Positions 47,354 through 58,278 of a stretch of DNA of 64,000 nucleotides are shown here, piece by piece. How positions within the stretch are numbered: the stretch's first letter is position 1; each line of letters begins with the position of its first letter. Made by a program: the position numbers and the translations under genes. The stretch comes from Limnohabitans sp. Rim8 (GTDB taxonomy: Bacteria > Pseudomonadota > Gammaproteobacteria > Burkholderiales > Burkholderiaceae_C), in contig NZ_CAMBNZ010000001.1 of the NCBI RefSeq assembly GCF_945869175.1, positions 1 to 64,000 of the forward strand, written 5' to 3'. The notes under the pieces are model-generated. The model was not told where the DNA came from. It was given only the letters and a program-made list of their open reading frames with translations, and ran no database searches.

Positions 47354-47697
47354 GGCTGGCGCGGCTCATCGGGCTGCTTGCCTTGCAGGCGCAAGTCGCG
47401 CTGCTCGGTGCGCCACAAACGTTCTTGCGTGTTCAGCACCAAGTCTTGTTGGCGCAGAGGCTCAAGTGCAGCGCGGCGGGCTTGGCGGGCATCGCCCAGG
47501 CAAGTGTTCACCGCAAACTTTTGCCAACAGGCCTTGGCCGACAGTTCGTAATCGTGCATGACGGCTTGGCGATCTTGCGCGATGGCTTCACGCTGCGACC
47601 GGATGAACTCTGGCTCACCCGAAAGGGTCTGAGCACCCACCAGCGAGCTGGTCAGCACGATCCAAACCGACAAGGAAACAAGCGCCAAGTGTTTCAT
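47350..47697 (-). CDS. Hypothetical secreted protein
   Basis: Signal peptide MKHLALVSLSVWIVLTSSLVGAQ; coupled ATGA overlaps on both sides. Confidence 0.72.
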   Translation of the reverse strand: MKHLALVSLSVWIVLTSSLVGAQTLSGEPEFIRSQREAIAQDRQAVMHDYELSAKACWQKFAVNTCLGDARQARRAALEPLRQQDLVLNTQERLWRTEQRDLRLQGKQPDEPRQP

Positions 47698-48791
47698 GTG
47701 AGATGGGTGTCCACCGTGCGGTGCTCCAGGGCCAAAAACTCACTGGACTGCATTTCATGCAAACGCGAAACGGTGCGTGGAAACTCGTGCGACAGGGGGC
47801 CCGCTGTGTAAAGGGCCTCAGGTGCCACTGCAGCCGACATGATCAGTTTGACGCGCCGGTCATACAGCACATCGATCAGCCAAGTGAATCGACGCGCTTC
47901 CGACGCCATGCTGGCGGACATTGGAGGGACGTTACTCAACAAGACGGTGTGGTATTGGGTGGCAATTTCAAGGTAATCGTTTTGCGAACGCGGGCCGCCA
48001 CAAATGGCACGGAAGTCAAACCACACCACATCCCCTGCACGGCGTTTGGCGGTGATGTCACGCGCTTCGATGTGCAGCACCGGGTCTTCGTCCGGGCCTG
48101 TGGCGAGGCGGTTGAAGGCGTCGTTCATTTCGTCGTCAGCCTGCGCACCGAGTGGCGAGTGGTAGAGCTTGACCATCTCCAGCGTGCGGCGGCGGTAGTC
48201 GGTGCCATTGTCCACATTCAGCACCTGCATGCGCTGGTTGAGTAAGGCAATGGCGGGCAAGATGCGGTCGCGGTGCAAGCCATCCGGGTATAAGCCGTCG
48301 GGCTCGAAGTTGGAGGTGGTGACAAAACCCACGCCGTTGTCAAACAAGGACACCAACAAGCGGTGCAAGATCATCGCGTCGGTGATGTCGGCGACGTGGA
48401 ACTCGTCAAAGCAAATCAGGCGGTAACGCTTGGCCATGCGTTTGCCCAGTTCGTCCAGCGGGTTCACGGTGCCCTGAATGGCCGCCAGTTCGCGATGCAC
48501 CTCGCGCATGAATTCATGGAAGTGCAAACGGGTTTTTCGCTCGACAGGGACTGCTGCAAAAAAACAGTCCATCAAAAAACTTTTGCCACGCCCCACCCCA
48601 CCAAACATGTAAACCCCCTTGGGGATTTCAGGTCGACTGAAGAATTTGCCCAACAGGCCCGAACGCTTGGATTTGTAGCCGGTCCACTCCTGCGCACAAC
48701 GCTCCAGTGCCTCAATCGCTCGCAGTTGAGCCGGGTCACTCTGGTAGCCGCGTTTTTGCAACTCTGCTTCGTAAACTTCACGAACGGACAT
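47694..48791 (-). CDS. zapE: Cell division protein ZapE (AFG1-like ATPase)
   Basis: GVYMFGGVGRGKSFLMDCFF, ICFDEFHVADITDAMIL; ATG start at 48791 preferred over TTG 48821. Confidence 0.93.
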   Translation of the reverse strand: MSVREVYEAELQKRGYQSDPAQLRAIEALERCAQEWTGYKSKRSGLLGKFFSRPEIPKGVYMFGGVGRGKSFLMDCFFAAVPVERKTRLHFHEFMREVHRELAAIQGTVNPLDELGKRMAKRYRLICFDEFHVADITDAMILHRLLVSLFDNGVGFVTTSNFEPDGLYPDGLHRDRILPAIALLNQRMQVLNVDNGTDYRRRTLEMVKLYHSPLGAQADDEMNDAFNRLATGPDEDPVLHIEARDITAKRRAGDVVWFDFRAICGGPRSQNDYLEIATQYHTVLLSNVPPMSASMASEARRFTWLIDVLYDRRVKLIMSAAVAPEALYTAGPLSHEFPRTVSRLHEMQSSEFLALEHRTVDTHLT

Positions 48792-48819
48792 GGGTGGCGT
48801 GCTCTTCAATTCATATGAC

Positions 48820-48845
48820 AAAACCCGGGACCAAGCCCGGGTTTT
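48820..48845 (-). terminator. Terminator-like hairpin between lpd and zapE
   Basis: Perfect inverted repeat AAAACCCGGG-ACCAAG-CCCGGGTTTT, A/T flanks on both sides. Confidence 0.75.
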
Positions 48846-48905
48846 CAGGGATGCAGAACTTTAACCCAACTCACCCATGAACCATGTCTGGGGTCGGGTA
48901 TGAGC

Positions 48906-50333
48906 TTAGAAGTTCAAGCTGCGCTTGTCCACCGCCAACGCGGCCTCTTTGGTCGACTCGCTCAAAGACGGGTGTGCATGGCAAATGCGGGCAATGTCTT
49001 CCGCGCTGGCACGGAACTCCATGGCCACCACGGCCTCAGCAATCAGCTCTGAGGCTTGAGGCCCAACGATGTGCACGCCCAGGATTTCGTCGGTGGTCGC
49101 GTCCGCCAGCATCTTCACCATGCCGGTCGTATCGCCCAAAGCGCGGGCACGGCCGTTGGCCAGGAACGGAAACGAACCCGCCTTGTAGGCCACGCCGTCG
49201 GCTTTGAGCTGCTGTTCGGTGCGGCCCACCCAGGCGATCTCGGGACTGGTGTAAATCACCCAAGGAATGGTGTTGAAGTTGACATGCCCGTGTTGGCCCG
49301 CAATGCGCTCGGCCACGGCCACACCCTCTTCTTCGGCTTTGTGCGCCAACATCGGGCCACGCACCACATCACCCACCGCCCAGACGCCAGGCAGGTTGGT
49401 TTTGCAATCCGCATCCACCACCACCGCGCCGCGCTCGTCGAGCTGCAGGCCCACGGCTTCGGTGTTCAGGCCCATGGTGTTGGGCACGCGGCCGATCGAG
49501 ATGATCAGCTTGTCCGCATCCAACGCCACCGCCTCGCCCTTGGCGTTGGTGTAATTGACCGTGACGCCCTTCTTGCCATTGACGATCTCGCCGACTTTCA
49601 CGCCGAGTTCGATCTTCAGGCCTTGTTTGTCAAATGCCTTCTTGGCTTCTTTGGCGATTTGCTCGTCCACAGCGCCCAAAAACGTGGACAAGCCTTCAAG
49701 GATGGTCACGTCCGCGCCGAGACGACGCCAGACCGAACCCATCTCCAGACCAATCACGCCTGAACCGATCAAGGCCAGTTTCTTGGGCACAGCGCCCAAG
49801 CGCAAAGCGCCGTCGTTGGACAAGACATTGAGCTCGTCAAACGGTGTGCCGGGCAACGCACGGGCATTAGAGCCTGTGGCGATGATGACCTGTTTGGCCG
49901 TGATGGCCTCTTCGGTCTTGCCTGCCACCTTGATCTCGTAGGCGCCTTCGGCTTTGCCGACAAAACTGCCGCGGCCGTGGAAAAACGTGACCTTGTTCTT
50001 TTTGAGCAAGTAAAGGATGCCATCGTTGTTTTGCTTGACCACGGTGTCCTTGCGGGCAATCATCTTGGCCACATCCATCTTCACGCCCGTGGCGCTGATG
50101 CCGTGCTCGGCGAAGTGGTGGTTGGCGTGGTCAAAGTGTTCACTGGACTGCAGCAGCGCTTTGGAGGGAATGCAACCCACGTTGGTGCAGGTGCCACCGG
50201 GCGCAGGACCACCGGCAGCGTTTTTCCATTCGTCAATGCAGGCGACTTGAAAACCGAGTTGTGCCGCGCGAATGGCCGCAATGTAGCCACCGGGGCCACC
50301 GCCGATGACAACGACGTCGAATTGTTTGCTCAT
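48906..50333 (-). CDS. lpdA: Dihydrolipoyl dehydrogenase (E3)
   Basis: [38 protein letters not shown]; downstream of odhB. Confidence 0.96.
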   Translation of the reverse strand: MSKQFDVVVIGGGPGGYIAAIRAAQLGFQVACIDEWKNAAGGPAPGGTCTNVGCIPSKALLQSSEHFDHANHHFAEHGISATGVKMDVAKMIARKDTVVKQNNDGILYLLKKNKVTFFHGRGSFVGKAEGAYEIKVAGKTEEAITAKQVIIATGSNARALPGTPFDELNVLSNDGALRLGAVPKKLALIGSGVIGLEMGSVWRRLGADVTILEGLSTFLGAVDEQIAKEAKKAFDKQGLKIELGVKVGEIVNGKKGVTVNYTNAKGEAVALDADKLIISIGRVPNTMGLNTEAVGLQLDERGAVVVDADCKTNLPGVWAVGDVVRGPMLAHKAEEEGVAVAERIAGQHGHVNFNTIPWVIYTSPEIAWVGRTEQQLKADGVAYKAGSFPFLANGRARALGDTTGMVKMLADATTDEILGVHIVGPQASELIAEAVVAMEFRASAEDIARICHAHPSLSESTKEAALAVDKRSLNF

Positions 50334-50393
50334 GAGATAGGTCTTATGGATGGAAAACGCCCCCTGGGCAGGGGGCATTCAAAACAAGGAAAT

Positions 50394-51641
50394 TTAGATG
50401 TCGAAGAGCAAGCGGGCTGGGTCTTCCAGCGCCTCTTTCATCGCCACCAAGCCCAAGACGGCTTCGCGGCCGTCAATGATGCGGTGGTCGTACGACATGG
50501 CGAAGTAGTTCATGGGGCGAACCACGACTTGGCCGTTTTCCACCATCGCGCGGTCTTTGGTCGCGTGCACGCCCAAAATGGCCGACTGGGGTGGGTTGAT
50601 GATCGGGGTGGACATCATCGAGCCGAAGGTGCCACCGTTAGAGATAGAAAAAGTGCCGCCAGTCATCTCTTCAATGCCCAGCTTGCCGTCTTTGGCTTTT
50701 TGGCCAAATTCAGCGATCTTCTTTTCGATATCGGCAAAGCTCATTTGGTCGGCATTGCGCAAAATGGGCACCACCAAGCCGCGTGGCGAACCGACCGCGA
50801 TGCCGATGTCGAAATAGCCGTGGTAGACGATGTCGTTGCCGTCCACCGAGGCGTTCAGGACCGGGAATTTCTTCAGGGCGTGCACAGCGGCCTTGACGAA
50901 GAAGCTCATGAAACCCAGCTTGCAGCCGTGTTCCTTTTCGAAACGGTCTTGCATGCGTTTGCGCATGTCCATGACCGGGGCCATGTTGATTTCGTTGAAG
51001 GTGGTCAAGATGGCGTTGGTCGACTGCGATTGCAGCAAACGCTCGGCCACGCGGGCGCGCAAACGCGTCATGGGCACGCGCTGCTCTGGGCGGTCGCCCA
51101 AGTTCACATCAGGTGCGGCCACTTGGGCCAAGGCCTTGGTGGGCACGCCTGTGGGGATGACAGCGGCGGTCGATTTGACGCCACCAGCAACGGCCGACAG
51201 CACATCGCCCTTGGTCACGCGGCCGTCTTTGCCAGAACCGGCCACCGAACCAGCCGCCAGGCTGTTGTCGGCCATCAACTTGGCAGCGGCGGGCATCGCC
51301 ACACCCGCCATGCTGCCGCCAGTGGCGGCTGCAGCCACGGGTGCGGCGGCCACTGGCGCTGCGGGAGTCGCGGCTGGGGCCGCTGCAGCACCGACCTTGC
51401 CATCGGTGTCGATGCGGGCGATCAATTGCTCGGCCGCCACGGTGCCGCCGTCGGCCACCAGGATTTCACAAATCACACCAGCCGAGGGGGCTGGCACTTC
51501 GAGCACGACTTTGTCGGTCTCGATGTCAATCAAGATTTCGTCGGCTGCAACCGATTCGCCGACTTTCTTTTTCCACTGCAGCATGGTGGCTTCCGCCACA
51601 GACTCGGACAGTTGGGGGACTTTGACTTCTACGATGGCCAT
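50394..51641 (-). CDS. odhB: 2-oxoglutarate dehydrogenase E2, dihydrolipoyllysine succinyltransferase
   Basis: Lipoyl motif [14 protein letters not shown]-type ([16 protein letters not shown]), Ala/Pro linker, C-terminal [13 protein letters not shown]. Confidence 0.97.
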   Translation of the reverse strand: MAIVEVKVPQLSESVAEATMLQWKKKVGESVAADEILIDIETDKVVLEVPAPSAGVICEILVADGGTVAAEQLIARIDTDGKVGAAAAPAATPAAPVAAAPVAAAATGGSMAGVAMPAAAKLMADNSLAAGSVAGSGKDGRVTKGDVLSAVAGGVKSTAAVIPTGVPTKALAQVAAPDVNLGDRPEQRVPMTRLRARVAERLLQSQSTNAILTTFNEINMAPVMDMRKRMQDRFEKEHGCKLGFMSFFVKAAVHALKKFPVLNASVDGNDIVYHGYFDIGIAVGSPRGLVVPILRNADQMSFADIEKKIAEFGQKAKDGKLGIEEMTGGTFSISNGGTFGSMMSTPIINPPQSAILGVHATKDRAMVENGQVVVRPMNYFAMSYDHRIIDGREAVLGLVAMKEALEDPARLLFDI

Positions 51642-51677
51642 GGTGTTTCCGTTATGCGTTGGTCGTTTGACGAGGGG

Positions 51678-51705
51678 GTCTGACGCTGAACCTTCAGCGT
51701 CAGAC
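51678..51705. other. Perfect inverted repeat (hairpin) in the odhA-odhB intergenic region
   Basis: GTCTGACGCTGAA-CC-TTCAGCGTCAGAC, 13-bp arms. Confidence 0.85.
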
Positions 51706-51711
51706 GCTGGT

Positions 51712-54579
51712 TCACTTGGACAGCACGAAGCCCTTGAGCTTCGAGAAGGCCGCTTCGATCAGTGCTTTTTGTTGGTCTTGGTGCAGGTGGGAGTAACCCA
51801 CCGCTGGCGATGCGGACGCTGCGCGACCGGCATAACCGAGCTTTTGACCTTCGAGCATGTTCTCGTGGATGTTGTGCTGAATGAAAAACCAGGCACCCTG
51901 GTTCTGTGGCTCGTCCTGGCACCACACGATGTCGCTGGCGTTCGGGTATTTTTTCAGCTCGGCCGCAAACGCTTTGTGCGGGAACGGATAAAGCTGCTCC
52001 ACGCGGATGATCGCGGTGTCGTCAGAGCCCTTGGCTTCGCGATGTTTGACCAAGTCGTAGTAGACCTTGCCCGAGCAAGCGATCACGCGCTTGACCTTGT
52101 CGGCCTTGAGCGCCTTGTTCTCGGGGATCACCGTCTGGAAGCTGCCTTTGGTGAACTCAGACACCGGGCTGGTGGCGTCTTTGTTGCGCAGCAGCGACTT
52201 GGGCGTGAAGATGACCAGGGGCTTGCGCAGGTCACGCACCATCTGGCGACGCAGAACATGGAAAATCTGGCTGGCCGTGGTCGGCTGCACAAGCTGCATG
52301 TTGGTGTCGGCAGCCAGTTGCATGAAACGCTCGACGCGGGCCGAGCTGTGCTCGGGGCCTTGACCTTCGTAGCCGTGCGGCAGCATCAAGGTCATGCCAT
52401 TGACACGGCCCCACTTGACTTCACCGGAGGCGATGAACTGGTCAATCACCACCTGGGCGCCGTTGGCGAAATCGCCAAACTGAGCCTCCCAGATCACCAA
52501 GGTGTGCGGGTCGTTCGATGCGTAACCGTACTCAAAAGCCAAGACAGCCTCTTCTGACAGGATCGAGTCGATGACCACAAACGGGGCCTGCTTGTCCGAG
52601 ACGTTTTGCAGGGCCACATAGGTGCCTGTGTCCCACTTCTCGCGCTTTTGGTCGTGAATCACGGCATGGCGGTGGGTGAAGGTGCCACGGCCGCTGTCTT
52701 CGCCAGACAGGCGCACTGGGTAACCACCTGCCACCAAAGAGGCAAAAGCCATGTGCTCGCCCATGCCCCAATCCACCGGGGTGTCGCCGCGCCCCATGGC
52801 GGCGCGGTCGTCGTACACCTTTTTCACCAACTGGTGCGGCGTGACAGACTCAGGAATGGTGGTGATCTTCTCGGCCAAACGCTTCCAGTCGGCCAAGGGG
52901 ATGGAGGTGTCTCCCGCATCGGTCCACTTCTTGCCCATGAAGGGAGCCCAGTCCACGGTGAACTGTGTTTTGAAGTTGGTCAACACGGGTTCGGTCGTGT
53001 TGATGCCAGCATCCAAAGCGGCGCGGTAGGCCTTGGCCATGTCGTCACCCAGGGTGTCGCCCAAGCCTTGCGTGGCCAGTTTGTCGGCAAACAACTTGCG
53101 GGTACCGGGATGGGCTGCAATCTTTTTGTACATCAAAGGTTGTGTCAGAGCGGGGGTGTCCTGCTCGTTGTGGCCCAACTTTCGGAAACACACCACGTCC
53201 AGCACCACGTCTTTTTGGAACGTCATGCGGTATTCCAAAGCCAGCTGGGTGGCCAACACCACCGCCTCCGGGTCGTCACCGTTGACGTGCAACACTGGGG
53301 CCTCGACCATCTTGACGATGTCGGTGCAGAACACGCTCGAGCGCATGTCGCGAGGGTCCGAGGTGGTGAAGCCGATCTGGTTGTTGATGATGATGTGGAC
53401 CGTGCCGCCTGTGGAGTAACCACGGGTTTGGGCCAAGGCAAAGGTTTCCTGGTTCACACCTTGGCCACCAAAGGCCGCATCGCCGTGCACCAGGACGGGC
53501 AGCACTTGCTTGCCCAACGGATCGTTTCGGCGGTCCATTCGGGCGCGCACCGAGCCTTCAACCACGGGGTTGACGATTTCCAGGTGCGAGGGGTTGAAGG
53601 CCAACGACAGGTGAACCGGCCCACCGGCGGTGTTCACGTCAGAGCTGAAGCCTTGGTGGTACTTAACGTCACCCGCAGGCAAATCTTCAGGCGCGGTGTG
53701 ATCGAACTCGGCAAACATGTCGGCCGGCAGCTTGCCCATGGTGTTGACCAAGACGTTCAGGCGGCCACGGTGGGCCATGCCGATCACCACTTCCTGCACG
53801 CCTTGCGCACCGGCTTGCTGGATCAACTCGTCCATGGCGGCAATGAAGCTTTCGCCACCTTCCAGAGAGAAACGCTTTTGTCCCACATATTTGGTGTGCA
53901 AGTAGCGCTCCAGACCTTCGGCAGCCGTCAGACGGTCGAGGATCTGCTTTTTCTTGTCCGATGTGAAATTGGGCTTGCTGCGGATGCTTTCGAGCTTTTG
54001 TTGCCACCAGCGCTTTTCAGCCTGCTCGGTGGTGTACATGTATTCCGCACCCAGCGTGCCGCAATAGGTTTCACGCAGCGCATTGAGCAGCTCGCGCAAA
54101 GACATGCGATTTTTGCCGAAAAAGGTGTTGCTGGTGTCAAACACGGTTTCTTGGTCGGCATCGGTGAAGCCAAAAAACGCGGGGTCGAGGTCAGGGATAT
54201 TGGGGCGCTCGGTCCGTTTGAGCGGGTCCAGATCGGCCCAGCGTTGGCCCACGTTGCGGTAAGCGGCGATCAGCTGCTGAACGGCGGTGCGCTTGCGGCC
54301 CATTTCGACATCGGCACTGGCCAAAACGACTTTGGTGCCGCCGGCTTTGGCGCGCTCGGCAAAAGCATTGATGACCGGCTGATGAGGCACGTCTTTGGCA
54401 TTGGAGCCATCGAGTGCTGGAACGTGCTGAAGAGCGTCGAAGTAGTCGCGCCAAGAATCGGGCACGCTGCCGGGGTTGGCCAAATAGTTGTCATACATCT
54501 CTTCAACGTAGGGGGTGTTGCCCCCGAAGAGATGGGTATTGCCTGAATAGGCAGAGTAGACGGAATTAGTCTCGCTCAT
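51712..54579 (-). CDS. odhA: 2-oxoglutarate dehydrogenase E1 component
   Basis: 955 aa; [34 protein letters not shown]. Confidence 0.97.
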   Translation of the reverse strand: MSETNSVYSAYSGNTHLFGGNTPYVEEMYDNYLANPGSVPDSWRDYFDALQHVPALDGSNAKDVPHQPVINAFAERAKAGGTKVVLASADVEMGRKRTAVQQLIAAYRNVGQRWADLDPLKRTERPNIPDLDPAFFGFTDADQETVFDTSNTFFGKNRMSLRELLNALRETYCGTLGAEYMYTTEQAEKRWWQQKLESIRSKPNFTSDKKKQILDRLTAAEGLERYLHTKYVGQKRFSLEGGESFIAAMDELIQQAGAQGVQEVVIGMAHRGRLNVLVNTMGKLPADMFAEFDHTAPEDLPAGDVKYHQGFSSDVNTAGGPVHLSLAFNPSHLEIVNPVVEGSVRARMDRRNDPLGKQVLPVLVHGDAAFGGQGVNQETFALAQTRGYSTGGTVHIIINNQIGFTTSDPRDMRSSVFCTDIVKMVEAPVLHVNGDDPEAVVLATQLALEYRMTFQKDVVLDVVCFRKLGHNEQDTPALTQPLMYKKIAAHPGTRKLFADKLATQGLGDTLGDDMAKAYRAALDAGINTTEPVLTNFKTQFTVDWAPFMGKKWTDAGDTSIPLADWKRLAEKITTIPESVTPHQLVKKVYDDRAAMGRGDTPVDWGMGEHMAFASLVAGGYPVRLSGEDSGRGTFTHRHAVIHDQKREKWDTGTYVALQNVSDKQAPFVVIDSILSEEAVLAFEYGYASNDPHTLVIWEAQFGDFANGAQVVIDQFIASGEVKWGRVNGMTLMLPHGYEGQGPEHSSARVERFMQLAADTNMQLVQPTTASQIFHVLRRQMVRDLRKPLVIFTPKSLLRNKDATSPVSEFTKGSFQTVIPENKALKADKVKRVIACSGKVYYDLVKHREAKGSDDTAIIRVEQLYPFPHKAFAAELKKYPNASDIVWCQDEPQNQGAWFFIQHNIHENMLEGQKLGYAGRAASASPAVGYSHLHQDQQKALIEAAFSKLKGFVLSK

Positions 54580-54594
54580 GTTTCGCTGACCTCC

Positions 54595-54611
54595 GTTTCC
54601 CTCGGGGAAAC
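54595..54611 (-). other. Small hairpin immediately upstream of the odhA Shine-Dalgarno
   Basis: Minus strand GTTTCCC-CGA-GGGAAAC followed directly by GGAGG and then ATG. Confidence 0.6.
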
Positions 54612-54720
54612 ATTAGTTGGTGGATTGTTACCTTCCGCGACACGGCTGGACCGGTTGGCGGATGCGACTGTGGCAGGGGAAGGGCCTGAGTACAAAACGC
54701 ATTGTGCCATGGCTTGGGAA

Positions 54721-56619
54721 TCAGCCTTTGACCCCATCCACGATCTGCTGCAAGGCAGCGGGGTCGTCCATCGTGGTCAAGTCGCCCGGGTCACGGCCTT
54801 CGGCCACCGCCTGGATGGCGCGACGCAGCAGTTTGCCGCTGCGGGTCTTGGGCAAAGCGGTCACAAAGAACACCCTGGAAGGCCGCGCCACTGCGCCCAA
54901 TTGAGAATCCACCACCTTCATCACTTCGCCTTCGAACTGAAGGCGTGACCTCGCGTCCGTCAAGCCTGAGGTGTCTTTGGCAATGGCAAAAGCCATGGCG
55001 ACCTGGCCTTTGAGCGGGTCGGCCACACCCACCACGGCCACTTCGGCGATGTTGGGGTGGCTGGAAATGCTTTCTTCGATCTCGCGGGTGCCCAGCCGGT
55101 GTCCGGCCACATTGATCACGTCATCGGTGCGGCCCAAAATAAAGAAGTAACCGTCTTCGTCACGAACCGCCCAGTCAAAGGTGCTGTAAACCAGCTTGTT
55201 CGGCACGGTGTTCCAGTAGGTTTTGACGAAACGTGCGTCATCGCCCCAAATGGTTTGCAGGTTGCCAGGAGGCAATGGGCCTTCAATGGTCAACACGCCC
55301 TTTTGATGGGCACCGGTCAGCTCTTCACCGGTCTGGTCGTCGACCAGTTTGACGTTGTAGCCATAAATGGCCTTGCCAGGCGAGCCGAACTTGCTGGGTG
55401 CTTTTTCCACGCCATTGCAAATGCTCAAAATCGGCCAACCGGTTTCGGTTTGCCAGTAGTTGTCGATGATGGGCTTGCCGCTCAAACCCTCAGAGATCCA
55501 CTTGGCGGTGGGCTCGTCGAGCGGCTCACCGGCCAAAAACAGGGCTTGCAAGCTGGACAGGTCGTATTTGCTCAGCAGCGCTGGGTCTTGTTTTTTGAGC
55601 ACCCGAATCGCCGTCGGGGCGCTGAACATGACGTTGACTTGGTATTTTTCGACCAAACTCCACCAAATGCCGCCGTCCGGCCGGATCGGCAGGCCTTCGT
55701 ACAGGATGGTCGCCATGCCGCCGATCAGCGGGCCATAGATGATGTAGCTGTGGCCCACCACCCACCCAATGTCGCTGGTGCAGAAAAACGTGCCACCGGC
55801 TTGTCCTTCAAAGACGTACGGGATGCTGGCGGCCAAAGCCACGGTGTAGCCACCGGTGTCGCGCTGAACCCCCTTGGGCTTGCCCGTGGTGCCCGATGTG
55901 TACAGCGTGTAGCTGGGGTGTGTCGATTCGACCCACTCGCATGGCACCACCGCGTCCAAGTGCTTGGCGCGCTCGGTGGCGTAGTCCACATCGCGGCTGG
56001 CCACAGCCGTGAAGGCCGACAGCTGACGGTCCACCATGATCACCTTGGCAGGCTTGTGGGCGGACAATTCGATGGCCTCGTCCAGTAACGGTTTGTAAGG
56101 CACCACCTTGCCACCGCGCGAACCGGCGTCGGCGCTGATGATGACTTTGGGCGAAGCGTCTTCGATGCGGGTGGCCAGGGAATGAGAGGCGAAACCGCCA
56201 AACACCACCGAATGGATGGCACCCAGACGGACGCAAGCGAGCATGGCGAATGCTGCCTCGGCGATCATGGGCATGTAAATCAGCACGCGGTCGCCTTTGA
56301 CCACACCCAGGTCTTGCAACACAGCAGCCATGCGCTGGACTTCGGCATGCAGTTCGCGGAAGGTGTAGGTTTTTTCCTGATCGGTTTCGGTCGAAACAAA
56401 GATCAACGCAGGCTGTTCTGCCCGCTCGGCCAAGTGGCGGTCCACCGCGTTGTGGCACAGGTTGGTTTGCCCCCCCACAAACCATTTGGCAAAGGGCGGC
56501 TGACTGTAGTCACAGATTCGCTGCGGCTGGACTTTCCAGTCCACCAACTTCGCCTGTTCGGCCCAAAAAGCGTCGCGGTCGTTGATCGAGCGTGCGTGAA
56601 AGTCAGCAAAGTTGCCCAT
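54721..56619 (-). CDS. prpE: Propionyl-CoA synthetase
   Basis: PPFAKWFVGGQTNLCHNAVDRHL, YTSGTTGKPKGVQRD; start re-assigned to MGNFADFHARS. Confidence 0.92.
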   Translation of the reverse strand: MGNFADFHARSINDRDAFWAEQAKLVDWKVQPQRICDYSQPPFAKWFVGGQTNLCHNAVDRHLAERAEQPALIFVSTETDQEKTYTFRELHAEVQRMAAVLQDLGVVKGDRVLIYMPMIAEAAFAMLACVRLGAIHSVVFGGFASHSLATRIEDASPKVIISADAGSRGGKVVPYKPLLDEAIELSAHKPAKVIMVDRQLSAFTAVASRDVDYATERAKHLDAVVPCEWVESTHPSYTLYTSGTTGKPKGVQRDTGGYTVALAASIPYVFEGQAGGTFFCTSDIGWVVGHSYIIYGPLIGGMATILYEGLPIRPDGGIWWSLVEKYQVNVMFSAPTAIRVLKKQDPALLSKYDLSSLQALFLAGEPLDEPTAKWISEGLSGKPIIDNYWQTETGWPILSICNGVEKAPSKFGSPGKAIYGYNVKLVDDQTGEELTGAHQKGVLTIEGPLPPGNLQTIWGDDARFVKTYWNTVPNKLVYSTFDWAVRDEDGYFFILGRTDDVINVAGHRLGTREIEESISSHPNIAEVAVVGVADPLKGQVAMAFAIAKDTSGLTDARSRLQFEGEVMKVVDSQLGAVARPSRVFFVTALPKTRSGKLLRRAIQAVAEGRDPGDLTTMDDPAALQQIVDGVKG

Positions 56620-56822
56620 GAAAGTCTCCTGAATGCCTGGCCACATGAAGTCGGTGATGGGGCGGTTCCGTGGCACCACCCCGTACTTTTGAATTCATAA
56701 TTATGACGAAGTGACTTGCAAGAAGCTGACTCCACAAATGCAGTGCGCAAAGTAACCATATCGCTACAGTCAAGGCTCTGAAGTCCGGACCAGGGTCAAG
56801 ACACACAAAACCGTTGAGGGCA

Positions 56823-57428
56823 TCACTTGAACAGGCTTTGCAAGAGCTTGAATTGCGAGTGCTCTGCTGTGCGAACCCACTCGAAAGCCACCATTTCAGC
56901 CGTCACCAGCTCAGCCCCGGCCCCGGCCAAACGGTCGTAAGCGGCATCGCGGTTGCGCTCGGTGCGGGAGCTGCACGCGTCGGTCACCACCCACACCTCG
57001 AACTCGTCTTCGAGCACATCGAGCGCGGTTTGCATGAGGCAAATATGGGCCTCGCAGCCGGCCAACACAATGGTTTTGCGCTCTTCGACACCGGGCTGGG
57101 GTTTTTGCAGGTGGCGAGGCAAACTGCGTGCGTTGCCCTTCGGCGCTTGGGGCGGCTCAGGTTGAAGCCATTCGCCCAAGCCCTCTTCCACAGCGCTGAA
57201 CTGCATCTTGGCCAACACTTGGCGGCAGTGGCTGCGGATTTCAGGCGGCATCTCGCCCAAGCGGGAAGGGTTTTGCTCGGTGCCCCAGGTCGGTACGGAC
57301 AAGGCTTGGGCCAAGGTGGCCAAGCGGGCGGCATTGGCCCAAACGGCTTCGGCGTCCCACATCACGGGCTTGAGGCGGGCCTGAAAATCCACCAACACCA
57401 GTTGGCTTTCGTCTGCATCGATCAACAT
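56823..57428 (-). CDS. Isochorismatase-family cysteine hydrolase
   Basis: LVLVDFQARL, TIVLAGCEAHICLMQTALD (catalytic Cys region). Confidence 0.87.
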   Translation of the reverse strand: MLIDADESQLVLVDFQARLKPVMWDAEAVWANAARLATLAQALSVPTWGTEQNPSRLGEMPPEIRSHCRQVLAKMQFSAVEEGLGEWLQPEPPQAPKGNARSLPRHLQKPQPGVEERKTIVLAGCEAHICLMQTALDVLEDEFEVWVVTDACSSRTERNRDAAYDRLAGAGAELVTAEMVAFEWVRTAEHSQFKLLQSLFK

Positions 57429-57527
57429 AAGGGCTCCATGGAAGGGTGCCTCGATTGTCGCAGGCCCGCGTGGGTACAAAGGGGTGGCCATCCGTTATGC
57501 TCCACGCCAACAATCTGATCTTGAAAA

Positions 57528-58235
57528 ATGAAAACCCAAATTGACCACCTCGTGGTGATGGCCTCATCCTTAGAAGCAGGCGTGCAATGGTGTGAAGACA
57601 CGCTCGGCATCACCCCCGGGCCAGGCGGCGAACACGAAAAATACGGCACCCACAACCGCCTGTTCAAAATTGCTTCGCCCAAGTTCCCTCTGGCGTATTT
57701 TGAAATCATCGCCATCAACCCAGCGGCCGTGATCCCCAAGCGCTCACAGGTGCCGCGTTGGTTCGACATGGACAACGCCGCTTTGCAAAAAGCCGTCGCG
57801 CTTGGCCCCAGACTCATCCACTTTGTCAGCAGCACCGACGACGTGAAAGCCGCCCGCCATGTGCTGCGCACCCAAGGGATTGAACGCGGCCAGGTCGTGC
57901 ACGCCAGCCGCAAATCGAGCAAGGGCACGCTCAACTGGCAAATCACCGTGCGCGAAGACGGCGAACGGCTTTTCGACGGCACTTTGCCCACCTTGATTCA
58001 ATGGGGCAAGCCCGATGCCACCGACCCGCTCCGCCTGCACCCGCGCAACAGCCTGCCGCGATCAGGGGTGACGCTGCAAAGCCTAAGCGTGCAACACCCC
58101 AGCGCGGCCAAACTGCAAGCCGCTTACGAATCCATCGGGCTGGAAGGCATCGCCCTTGAAGCCGGCGTTGCAAACTTGGTGGCCACACTGCAAACCCCCA
58201 AAGGCTTGGTGCAACTGCAAAGCTTGGGGCTGTGA
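57528..58235 (+). CDS. VOC-superfamily (glyoxalase-like) protein
   Basis: MKTQIDHLVVMASSLEAGVQWCEDTLGITPGPGGEHEKYGTHNRLFKI. Confidence 0.83.
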   Translation: MKTQIDHLVVMASSLEAGVQWCEDTLGITPGPGGEHEKYGTHNRLFKIASPKFPLAYFEIIAINPAAVIPKRSQVPRWFDMDNAALQKAVALGPRLIHFVSSTDDVKAARHVLRTQGIERGQVVHASRKSSKGTLNWQITVREDGERLFDGTLPTLIQWGKPDATDPLRLHPRNSLPRSGVTLQSLSVQHPSAAKLQAAYESIGLEGIALEAGVANLVATLQTPKGLVQLQSLGL

Positions 58236-58278
58236 TGGAGAGCACAGCAGCCTGCCGCTGATGCTCAGCGGGCTCTGA

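Noticed and set aside
51300-51410. Ala/Pro-rich repeat-like stretch in odhB
   Set aside because: Normal flexible linker between the lipoyl and E3-binding domains of E2 proteins
49977-51683. 568-aa plus-strand ORF antisense to lpdA and odhB
   Set aside because: Spans two real genes and their gap; His/Gly-rich artefactual translation, although crossing a gap made it worth a look
52606-54546. 646-aa plus-strand ORF antisense to odhA
   Set aside because: Shadow ORF opposite the highly conserved odhA
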